From assembly GCA_900545275.1 (NCBI GenBank), contig UQYG01000020.1, positions 1 through 36,567 on the forward strand: DNA of 36,567 bases, read 5' to 3'. Numbering within the stretch: position 1 is the stretch's first letter; the number at the start of each line of letters is the position of its first letter. The notes beneath the pieces are model-generated. The model was not told the origin of the DNA and did no database searches. It worked only from the letters and a program-made list of their open reading frames with translations. This DNA is from an uncultured Sutterella sp. (GTDB lineage Bacteria; Pseudomonadota; Gammaproteobacteria; Burkholderiales; Burkholderiaceae_F). Made by a program: the position numbers and the translations under genes. Shown in pieces: positions 24,073-36,000 of this stretch.

Positions 24073-27000
24073 ATGAACAAAACCTTTCGATCCATCTTCA
24101 ATCACGTCACGCAAACCTTCACCGCCGTGTCCGAGCGGCAGCGCGCCCGCGGCAAACGTGCCCGAAGCGCCGTGAGCGCCGCGGTCGGCGCGGCGATTCT
24201 TGCCGCGTCCGGGGCCTCGACGGCGGCTGAAATCGGGCAGGATCCCGTCAACGTCCTTTGGGCAGAGGGCGGCACCATTCGGCTCTGGGCCTCGGACGGC
24301 GTGCAGCATCCGAACTATCTCAACACGGCCTTTTACCTCGGTTCGACGATGTTCGAACTCTTCGAAGACAAGGCGGGATCGCGCTGGTACGAAAGCCTGG
24401 CGATCGAGAATCCCTTGTCCGCCTACACGCTCGAACTCACCGACCGCGGGGCTTCGCTCGACGTCACGCGGGACACCTCTTTGCTGTTGAGCCACTCCAC
24501 CGGATTCGCGCAGCAGATCGTGTCGGTCGAAAACGGGATCGAGCTCGGAGAAGGCGTGGACGGAAGCGACTTCAACGTAGGCGTTCGTCATGCCGACGGC
24601 ACGCAGAACAAAACGTTCACGCAGTCCTTCGTGGACGCGGAGAACCGGAAGATCGGGACGGCGACCTACTCCGTCGGGGCGGCCGCGTACGAAAGTCTTC
24701 ATTCCTACTTCGGGGACCGTTTGGAGGACGTCGACGGATTTCAGTTCGACGAGACCGGCGTCGCACTGACGGAGGACGGCATTTGGATGCTCTCGCTTTT
24801 GGAATCGCTCAACGTCGACGCCGGCCGGGAGCTCAAGATCGACGTCGCCGCCGACGAGGGCGGGACGCCGTCCTACTGGTTTGCGAAAACCTTCGGGGAG
24901 GGGGGTCTCCTCTTCGAAGGCGCGGGGCGCGACGAGTCCACCGTCGTCTTCGACTTTCTCGATCAGTCCAAGGATCCGAGTACGGACGGCACCTACAACT
25001 ACTACACCGGCGCAACCACGCTTCGAAACGTCACAGCCGTTCTCGAAAAGCGCCAGGCCTTCGGCCGCAGCACGGACATTACGCTCGAGAATGCCCGGGT
25101 GCAAGTGGCGGCGCTCGGAGCCTGGGCCGACGCGGGGGACGTGAAGCTCACCGCGGAGGATTTCCGCGACGAGGCTTCCCGAGTCTTTGCGCCGGTCCTG
25201 ACGATGAAGAATTCCCGGATCGACTATACCTACGCGTATTCCGGGGGCGACAAAGAGGCCCGGGACCAGCATCTCTACGTTCACGGCGACGCTCTTTTCA
25301 CGGGCGACAACACGCTGACGGGGTCGCATCCCGAATTCTTCTTTGCGGTCTACGACGACCTGAAGCTCGACGGCACGCTCCGTCTCGTGCGGACCGATGC
25401 GTCGGGGACGGGCGAAGAAACGGGGAAGGAGTTCGATCGCGCCAACTTCAAGGTGCACGGCTCGGCGACGCTTACGCGGGGCGATGCGCTCCAAGGCTTT
25501 AAGGAACTGCATTTGGGCGAAACGCTCACCTTTGACGGGGCCGGCCGGGAGGCGGAGGACTTTGACGACTACGAGCGTTTTCTGATCACTGCGGCGGGCA
25601 TCAACTCCAACGACAAGGAGAATCGGTACACCGACTTTCAAAAGGTGACCGTCGAAAACGCGAGTCGTCTGGAGTACGGCGATCAGAGCATCCACACGCT
25701 CGCGACCGACGTGGTCGGAGGGAGCGTTCTCGTCACGTCCGCTTCGGCCTACGACCGGCAGTTCGGCCGAGATCTCACGATCAAGGAGAGCAGCTACGTC
25801 TACGTGAATGGCGTCAACGAGCGACCGGACGGGGAAAAGGGCGGGCTTCACCTCGAAGGGCTGGCGCTCCACGGCGACGGCGTCTTCGTGGCGCGGGGCG
25901 AGGGCGCCGACACGCGGCTCACGCTGGCCGGCGACATGAACTTTTCGGATTTCGAGGGGTGGATTCGCGCGGAAAACCTCACTTTCGTCCTGACGCCCCG
26001 AGAAGCCGACCTCTTCACCAAGGGAAAGGCCAACGGCGTCTCCGTGGGCGGCAACGGCGTTCTTCGACTCGAGCCGCAGAACAATCAAACGATCCGCCTC
26101 GAGAAGTTCGGATTCGCGCGCTACGACAACGACGCGGGCGTGCAGGCGGGCGTGCTCGATCTGACCGCTTTCAACTTCAAGGGAAGTGAAAGCGACGAGA
26201 TCGCCCTCAATCCCGCACTTTCGGTGACGGACCTCATCGTCAACGTGGCCGGGACGGTCGTGGTCGACGCCGACAAGATTCAACTTCCGGACAACAAGGG
26301 CTCCGTCACGGAGAGCGGGAGCGTGCTCGACGCCGACAAGATTCAACTTCCGGACAACACGGGCTCCGTCACGGAGGGCGGGAGCGTGCTCGACTACGAC
26401 AACGCCGACGACGCCCTCGGGACGCTCCTCATCAAAGCCGAAAACGTGGACGCGGACGCCGACAACATCCATCTTCAGATCAACAATCTCGACGACAAGG
26501 ACGATCGCGTCAACCGGCACGACATCAAGAACGGGGACTCGACGGTGGCGGACGGCTACTGGGGGTACGACACCGTTTTGCGCACCGAAGCGTCCGACGG
26601 TCGTCCCGCGGGTCTTTATCTGGGCTACCTCCTCACGCGCATCGACCTCCGGGAAGGCCTGAACGAGCATGGCGACACGGTCTGGGCGGAGGGCGACGAA
26701 GACCGGTGGTCGGGGGTCGATCTGGACCTCGGCGCCGCGTCGGACCACATTCTTTCCGCCCAAATCACGGGGGTCGGACGCCTCAACGTCATCGCGGGCG
26801 GGGAGGAGGCTGACAACCGCCTCATCCTCACGAACGTCAACAACACCTTCCGGGGACTCGTCGACGTGCGCGAAAACGCAACGCTCGTATTGTCGGCCGC
26901 AAACGCCCTCGGCACGGCGGCGAAGGACGCGGCCGCGGGGGGGCGCGGCACGACGCTGCGGCTCCAGGAAAACGCCGATTTCGCCATGGCCTGGATCGAC

Positions 27001-30000
27001 GGTCTCGCTTCGCAGGGCGACCGCTATACGCAGACGCTCGAAGCGATCGAGTTCCTCGGGAAAGATGAGGGCAACACCGTGACGCTCAACGGCAATGCGC
27101 TCACGGTACTCGATTCCGTTCGTTTCATCGAGGGCGCGCGGCTCTTCGCCGCCGACGCTGCGCTCGACGAAGAAGACCGAACCCAGGCGAAATCCGATGC
27201 GCTCCTGCGCCTCGTCGAGGGCGGGACGTTTGAAGACGTCTCGACGCTCAACGGCTATGAAGGGCGGCTCGCGCTCGGTTCTTCGGGAAGCGGTGCGGCC
27301 GGCGGCCGCGTGGTCGTTCGGGACGACGACTCGACCCTCGAGCGCCTTCGCCTCGAAGGCGACGGACTCTTCGACGTCGAGACGAACGCCGATTTTGCCG
27401 AGGGCGGAAGTTTCACGAACTACCGCGGCACGCTCGGCGTAGGACTGGCCGCCGCGGGCGCAGAGGCCAAAGTGGCCCCGCGGCTTACGGTCGGCGGCAC
27501 GCTCGGACTCGGCGCGACGACGCTTGCCGTCGGTGTTGGCGAACTCCGTGTTTCCGATGCGACGAAAGCCGCCGGACTCCGTACGGGCGTACTTTCGGAA
27601 GAGGGCGCGGCTTTGAGCCGGCCCGAGAACGGTCCGGTTGCCTCGACCCTGCATTTCGCGGTCACGGATCTTTTCGACGAGTCGTGGAAGGAGGGGCTGA
27701 CGCTTTCGGGCGGTGCGGACATCGCGAAGGGTACGAAACTGGCGCTCGATTTGTCCGGCGTCGACACCGGGGACGTTCCCGTCGAGAATCTTGCGGACCT
27801 TGCTACGGGCACCATTCTTCTTCATGACGGAAAGGCGGCGCAGGTGACCCTGATCACGACGTCCGACGGAACGATCGAAGACGACGGACTCGTCTGGGAG
27901 GATGCGGAGGGCTCGTCCCGCACCCTGAAGTACGGGGTTGCGGGCACGGATCGAAGTTACGCCCTGGCCGAAAGCGTCATCGTGTCCGACGAGAAGACGC
28001 TCGGTCTCTCCACCCGCGTCGTGCGGGTGCATGCAGCCGAAGGCGAGACCGTGAGCTTCTCGCGCACGACCTCGGACGACAGGGAAACGCAGACGCTTTC
28101 GGCGTGGCTCACCGGGGAAGGGACGTTCGAGCTCAAACAGGGCACCCTGCGCGTTTCGGGCGGCGAACCCGGAAAGGAAGAAAACGCCAATCGATACGGC
28201 GGTTTCAGCGTGGCGTCGAACCTTGCGAAGCTCGTTTTTGAAAAGGATCAGATTTTCACGGGCGAGAGCGAGTGGAACGGGGCGGTAAGCGCCGCGAAGG
28301 ACGTAAGTCTTCGTCTCGAAGGCGCCTCGATCGACGCGCTTCGATCCTCCGTAACCGACTTCCGAGGCACCTGGGTGCTCGCCGGAGAGGAAAACGACGC
28401 CTCGGTCTTTGCCTACCGCTGGGACGACGCCTACGGAACGGCCAAGGAGAATCTTTTTGCGGCGGACGCCGCCTTCGTCGCGGAAGGTTCGATGAACCGG
28501 ATCGAACTGCAGGTGGACGGTTCGCGAACCTTCAATACGGCCGTCCTTTCCCAAGACGGAGGCAGCGCCGCGCTTCGTCTCTCCGGCTTTGAAAACGGGG
28601 CGGCGACCGATCGCCTCACGCTCTCCGACGCGGGCGGCGTCGACCGCAGCGCGCTCACCGCCTTCGAAATCGAAGCGGGCGCCGCGCTCGCGATCAAGGG
28701 CGAGGGCGGCGCGCTCGACAAAGAACGCTGGGCCGACCGCATCGCCGTTTCCGGCGCGGGCGCGTTCGAGCTCGACGGCGTCACGGCCGAAAGCGGACGC
28801 TTCGTCTTTGACGAATACGACTCTTCGGGCGAGGCGGCGAGCGGTCCGCTTCTCCTTCGTTTGACAAACGGCGCCCAATACGGCTTTGCCAGCGACGCGC
28901 TCGACATCGACCTTTCGCTCGGAAGGGATTCGCGTCTTCTCCTCGCCAACGTCGCCGGGTCGGAAGGCTCCCCCTCCGAGACGCGCGTGCACCGCTTCGA
29001 CTGGGCGGGCGAACTCTGCGTCGATCTCGGCAAGGCGGATCTGCGAAACGCCCAGCTTCACGTCGACGGTCTTCACGTCCGCGAAGGCGCCTCGGTTTCG
29101 CTCTCCAAGGAGGATCTGGAGTCGGCGCTCCGCGCAGAGCGCCCCGCGCTTTCGCTTGATGACGGCGCCGCACTTTGGCTCGTCGCTTCCGATACGGAAG
29201 TGACGTACGAGAATACCATCGGCGGGACGGCGGATCTTCCCGAAGTGATGATCACGGACGGTTCGGACACGGCGGCGCTTTCGGGAGAAACGACGGTCGG
29301 TCTGGCCGAGGGCGTGGCGGGAACCTTCACGACGGAGGTGGTCGACCAAATCGGTGCGAAGCACGGACTTGCGGTGGAAAACCGACTCGTGAAGGCCGCG
29401 TTCTCCGAGGGAGGCCGACTCGCGCTCGAGGGATCGGGAACGGATTCGCCTTGGGACGCCGACAACAGTTGGCACGACGTGGACATCCTGAGCAACGTCG
29501 AAGGGGCGGGAGAAATGCTCGTCTCGAACACGGTGGGGCTCTTCCTCGGGGAAGGGACGAACTACAGCGGCCGCGTGGATCTTGAGAAAGGAGCCGCCCT
29601 CACCCTTTCGGGCGCTTCCTTCGGGGGAGCGACGGTGGCTTTTGCCGGGGACGAAACGTCTTCGCTCACCCTTTTGAGCGATCAGCGACTTCGTCTGGAA
29701 GGCGCTTCGGGCGGTTCGATGACCTTGGGCGCAGACGCCGACGGAGCCGTCACGGTTACGCTCACGGGGGCGAGCACGCTCGGCACGCAAGGGCGCTTTA
29801 CGCTCTCGGGCCGGGGCGAAGACGCCCTCGTTCTCGCCGACGGCGCGCGCGTCACCGTGGGAGGCGCCTCTTCGGCGCTCGCGGACTACGAAGGCTTTTG
29901 GATGCTCGGAGCGGGCGCTCGTCTCGTTTTGCGGGACGACGAGGGCTCGGGCGCGACGTCGATTGATCGGGTGTACGAAAACGCCGCCCTCTCTCCGCTC

Positions 30001-33000
30001 GTCGGAGCGGACGATCCTTCGTCGGGAGTATCGGCCCAAGCCGACGCTTCCGGCGCACTCGTTCTGGCGTCGGGGCGCTACGTCCTTGGGGCGGGCGCCG
30101 CTTGGGGAAGCCGCTTCGGCGGGACGGTTTCGCTCGGAATCGATCCGGACGGCGCGGCCTCTGCGCCGTCCGTCGCGGGCGCTCCCGAACTTACGATCGA
30201 GGGCTGGGAGGGCGTTTTTGCGAACACTCTTCTCGGAAGCGAAGCCGCGACGCTGCGGCTCGTGAAGAACGACGAATCGAAGGCGACGCGGCTCGTCGTG
30301 GAAAGCGACAACGCCGAGGCCTTCGCGGGAACCTGGCGCGTCGGGGACGAGAGCCGTCTCGTGGTCGACGGTGCGCAGATCGGCGGAACCGTCTCGCTCG
30401 AGGCTTCGGGGGCGCTCGAACTGCAGGGCGGCGCGGAAACGCCCGAGGGCTCGTGGCTCCTTTTCGGAAACGCCGTGACGACGGAGGACGAGAAGAAGGC
30501 CGCCGGTACGGCGATTCTCGTTACAGAGGGCTATGTCGACGCCCGCGAATCCGAAAAACTTTCGGCCTCTGAGATTCGGATCGGGTCGGGTGCAGGACTG
30601 ATGGTGAGCGACCTTGAACGGATGGAGACGGACGTCGTGACGCTCGACGGGCTCTTCTACCTCAATGCCGAGGGTGCGGCGGACGAGGCGCTCGTGGTCG
30701 ACGACGTTTCGCTCTCCGTCTCCGGCTCGAAGAAGGACGGGACGGGCAAGGACGAGCGCGTCTTTCAGATCGCCGCGGGCGAAGGTCGCGAGGTACGCTT
30801 CGGAGACGATTTCCTGACGGACGACTTCGTCGGAAAGGTGCGTTTGGTGAGCGGAACGATCCGGCATGAGCGGCACGGGACCGACGAGAACTTTGCCCGT
30901 CTTTTCGAAGAGAAAGGCAATCTCACGCTCGCCGTGAGCGGCGAAGCGGTCTTCGAAATCGCCGGGGGCTCCGAGACGGTGAACCTGCCCGGCGGCTTTG
31001 CGTGGGAGGCGCTCGATCCGACCGACGCCGAGACGACCGTCGTCGGGACGAAACCCGCGGCGACGGCCGGCATTCTCGACGTGACGGGGTTCGTTCCGAC
31101 GGCAAACGGCGCTTCGCCGCAGCCCGCGCTCACGACGACGTCGCTCGCCCTTCACGGCGGCACGGGTCTGATTCGACTCGATCTCGATCGGTGGAAGGAG
31201 GGCATCGACGTGCCGCAGTCCGTGACGGACACGACGGACGGGGAGGTCTACGAGTCGCTCCTCGACCTCGACGACGCGGGCGAAGGAAAGTGGATCGTCA
31301 AGGCCGATCGGGTGACGGGCGGCGGCACGCTTTTGCTCGTCGACGAAAACGGAGACGCCCTTGAGGGCGTGCATCAAGAAGCGGCCGTTCAGGGCGGTCT
31401 TGCGACCGGTCACTGGAACTATTCGGCGCAGTTCGTGAATACGGAGGACGGGGCCTCGGAAGGGGGCGTTCTCCTCGGCTACGCCCTCACCCGGCTCGAT
31501 CTGCAAAACGCCGGCGCCGATCAGGACGCCGTGCGCTTTACGGCCGGGAAAAACGGTGAATTCCAAGCCTGGATTACGGGCGAAGGGAAAATCGCCGTGG
31601 AAGCCGACACGGTCCTCTCGCACGAGCGCAACACCTTCTCCGGGCTGGTGACGGTGGCTTCGGGCAAGACGCTCGCCTCCCAAAACCACTACACCCTCGG
31701 CGGCTCCGTGATCGAACCGCGCGCCGCCCGAGGGAATCGGCTCGTCGATCTGGTGCTCGAAGAAGGTTCGCGGTTCGTTCTCGGGGACGAAGGGCACGCG
31801 TACGTGGAGCGCCTCGGCGTTCTCCGTGCGGACGACGGGAGCGCGGTGGATCTTCACGGAGGAATGCTCACGCTCGCAGGCATGTGCGCCAACGACGCGC
31901 ACCGGAACGCCGCGCCCTCTGGAGAGCCGTTCTCCGGGGAGACGGGCAGCGTCTTTGCCGCGGGGTCTCGACTCGAGTCGAACGAAAAGGCGACGCTGGC
32001 CGTGGAGGGACGCGCGTTCTTTGCAGATGCCGCGGGAACGCTCGCCGGCTTCCGCGGAACGCTGCGGGTGCTCTCGGGCGGCGTTCTCACGCTGGAGGAA
32101 GACGGAACGCGCGGGACGCCCGCGAAGGCGGAGGATCCCTTCCGACTCGGGCGCCTGACGTCCGTTTCGAAGGACGGGGCCGACCGTCCGATCGTCGAAG
32201 TCGGTCTCGACACGGTTCTCGGGGACGTTTCGGGCTATGCCGGTCTCTTCGACGTGGCGGCGGGCAAGACCCTGACGCTCGACGCCGACACGCGCTGGAC
32301 GGCGGCCGGCCGCCCGGACGGTCCGGCGTCGCTCCTTCTGCGCGAAGGCGCGGTCTTCGACGCTTCGGCCTACGGTTCGGTACGCGCGACGGGCCGCGCC
32401 GAAGGGCCGGCGCTGACGACGGCGACGTTGGAGGCGAAAACGGGGAGCACTCTGCGTCTCGGCACGGTGGCGATCGGAAGCGGCTTCGCCTCGGGCGCGA
32501 TCGACGTCGTCGAAAAGGGGACTTTCGGGGAGAACGTCACGATCGAAGTGACGGTCGATCCGAACGTCGTGCTCGCCGACGCGCTTCTCGAACTCGATAC
32601 CGGCAAGACCGCTTCGCTCGTGAGCGGCGTCCTCGAGGAACCGGAAAGCCCCGTCCGCGTCGACGTCGCGGTGGCGGGAGATCGGGACGGGGACTCCTTC
32701 TTTGCGGAGGAAAACCTCCACCTCGGCGCCCTGCAGCAGACCGACGAACTGGGCGGGGTCGAGACGATCGGTTCGGTCGTCTACCGCGCCGAATACGACT
32801 ATCGTTCGGACGGGGCGGGCGCCGAAAACGGTCTGTTGGGACTGAAGTTCACGGCAGAATCCGTGCGGCTCGACGCGGGACGGTTCTGGCGCCTCGATGC
32901 GACGGGCATGACGGGCGGGCACGCCGACGAAATGCTCTCGCTCGACATCAACGCGGCCGGCGAAGCCTCGGGCGGACTGATCGTGACGGCGGCGGGGACG

Positions 33001-36000
33001 AATCGGGGCACGGTGTCGCTCGACGGGAACGCCTATCTCGAACATCTGACGGTGGGCGAGGGGGCGGCCCTCGCCCTGAAGGACGGCCGCCGGCTGGTGC
33101 TCTCCTCGTCGAAGACGGGCGAAGAGACGGCGAGCGTCGTGCACGGACAACTGCTCTTCGGCTCTTCCGCCGGCACCCGCTCGGACGCGGACGCCGACCA
33201 GGCGCCCGACCTCCTCGTCGACGCGACCGAGCTCGAATTCCGGGCCCTTCAGGAAGAAGCGGCCGGGGTCGTGCGGCTCGAGAACGACGGAGCGCTCGTC
33301 TTCTCCGGCATCCGTGCGGAATCGAACGACGGCGCAGGCCGCGGCGAACTCTACGGCTCCGATCGCCTGGAAGTGCTCGGGGGCGGCCGCGTGGTCCTGG
33401 AAAACACGACGGGCTCGTGGACGACCGACATCGTACACGCCGTCCCGGACGGGACGCAGGAAGGCGGCGCGGAAACGGGTCTCGTCATGTCCGTTCTCGG
33501 CCGTTCCGATCTCTTCCTCGACGTGGAGGACTTTTCGGGGCTCGATCGCCTCGTGATCGGCGGTGAAGCCCGCGGCGCGGACGTGCGCGACGGCGCTTCT
33601 TCGGGGCGCCCCCGTGAAACCGCCCGCGTGACGGTCGCCTCCACGAACGGCATCGCCATCGGCGCGCAGGACGGCGTCACGCTCGAAATCGGAGAAAACG
33701 GCGTCTACTACAACGAAGTCACCGTCACCGAGGAGAGTCCGATGCTCATCGAAGGGTGGCTCGGCGACGTCGAAGGTACGGGACGCTTCGTGATCGACGC
33801 GAGCTACGAAGACTCGGTGGACAATCCCGGCGATCACTTCTTCCGCCTCTACGAGTCGGGGTCGTCGGACTTTCGCGGCACGGTCGCCTTCCGGAACATT
33901 TCCGGCGTCGTCGACGGTCTCGAGGAAAGTCGCGGCGCGCATACGAATCTCGCCGGGAAGACGACGCTCGAAGCCTGGGAGAACGCGACGCTTCTCGTCC
34001 TGGGCGACGAGGCCGAGTTTGCCGGCATTCGCCTCGCGACGGCGACTTCCGTGCTCGACCTCACGAAGGGTTTGGGAGACGGCGCCGACGCCTTCCGGGT
34101 GCTCGACGACGCCGTGATCCGGACCGACGACGGCTACGGGAAGACCGTGAACTTCGTCCAAATGGCCGAAGACGGGGTCTTCTCGTTTGCGGGCGGCGCG
34201 CAGGTCGCCGTCACGGCCGAGAGCGTGAAGATCAACGCCGAGAGCATCAATCGGCACAATACGCTTCGGGACGGAGAGTCGCTTGCGGCGCTCCTTGAGA
34301 AGAACGAAAAAGACTTTACGCACCGGTTCTTCCAGTTCCTCGACGGGCGATACGAAGGAAACGCCAACGACCTGAGGGTCGTCGACGAAAACGGGAACGA
34401 TCTCGCCGAGGCGGGCGACGTCGAACTCAACTACTACGATGAAGACGGGAATCGTCTCGTCGCCTTCCACGGGGGGCTCGGCGTGGTCGCCGGGGAAAAG
34501 GAGGGCGAGGATCTCTGGGTCGGACAGACGATTCAGGGAATGGAACTCTTCCGGGACGCCGAGCTCTATGCCGATGCGGGAGACGAACGCGTCATCCGTC
34601 AATGGATCCGCTCGTCGGAAGACGAAGGCGTCGCGGCGACGGGTCTTTCCGTCACCGGGGGCCGCATCGTTCTCGAGTCGTCGCTGAGCTCGATCCGAGG
34701 CGCAGTGACGGTGGCATCCGGCGCCGAACTTCGTCTCAATGCCGACCAGGCGCTCGGCGGCGCGGGCCGCCCCGACGGGGAAGGCCGCTTCCATACCGCG
34801 AAGCGCCTTGTCGTCGCGGGCGCGTCGGACGCCGCCCTTCGGGAGGAATCCCTGCAGGGCGGACGCGTCACCGTGGCGAAGGACAAAGCGGTGGACGTCG
34901 CCGCCCTCACGATCGCCGGAACGCTCGCCCTCGAAGAAAACGCGACGCTGCGCCTTACGGGCTCGGCCGATTCGGACGCCCGAGACGCTTCGCAATCCAT
35001 CGTGACGGGCGCAATCGAGCTCGCCGAGACCGCCGCGCTCGCGCTCGGCTCGGGCGTAACGCTCGCGATCTCCGACGAAGCCGACACGAAGAAGGCGCTC
35101 GGGCGCTTCGTCATGGCGGACGATGCGGCGATTCTCTTCGACGTTCTCCCGGACGCCGACGCGTCGACGGCGGAAACCGGAGCGCTCCGCTCGGAAGCCG
35201 CGCCCGAAGCTTCGGGAGACGAGGCGCCGACGACGGCGCCCGAGACGGGGGCCGTCACGCCCGACAAGATCCTCGAGGCGTCGCTCTCGGGCGGTACGTT
35301 CGTCAAGACGGGCGCGGGCGTGCTCGGTCTTGCGTCCGGGCAGTTTGACGAAGAGAACCGAGTCGCGCTCGTCGTCGCCCAAGGGCGCGTCGACGTGAGC
35401 GGGTGGGGTTCGGCCGCCGACGGGGAAGCCCGTGCGGGGGACGAAGGCGCCTCAAGCGGCGCCGCGCGGAATCCGCTTCTTCTCCAACGCCTTGCGGTCG
35501 AGAAGGACGGCGCTTTCACTTTCCGCGGCGACATGGAGCTCTCGCAAGGCGAAGCCTGGCGTCACGCCGGGCGCGCCGATCTCTCCGACGGGACGGACAA
35601 GGGCTTCGTGACGCGCGTTCTCGACGGGAACTTCGCGGGCGGCGAAACCGCCGACACGGCGGGGACGATCGGTTTCCGAGTCGCGTTGGGCGACGGGGAA
35701 GCGGGCGAAGTCCCGACCGTGGGGATCGCGGGCGACCATCTCGAGATCACGGGCGACGCGACGGGATCGGTGTTCTTCGACGTCGTCGACGCCAACGGTC
35801 TTTCGAAGGGCGCGGGCGAGCGCATCGTTCTCATGACGGTGGACGGCAAGGTCGACGGTTTCGCTCCTGCCTTGGCGAACGGCACGATCGAAGCGGGCGG
35901 CTACTCCTATCGCCTCGCCGTCGACACGGCTGCGGCGGGCGCGTCCGTTACGGCCGAGGGCGGGGCGCTTGCGGGCGTTTCGAGCGACGACGCCGTCACG

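Noticed and set aside
31884..33566. Plus-strand frame of 560 codons inside the autotransporter region
   Set aside because: Arg/Gly-rich out-of-frame reading of GC-rich passenger DNA; the frame that is continuous from 24073 is the coding one.
23911..35382. Minus-strand frame of 3823 codons as a giant gene
   Set aside because: It is exactly antisense, in codon register, to an autotransporter with a signal peptide and barrel. Its translation is Arg-rich low-complexity sequence with no domain, and its openness follows from missing TTA/CTA/TCA codons in the sense gene.
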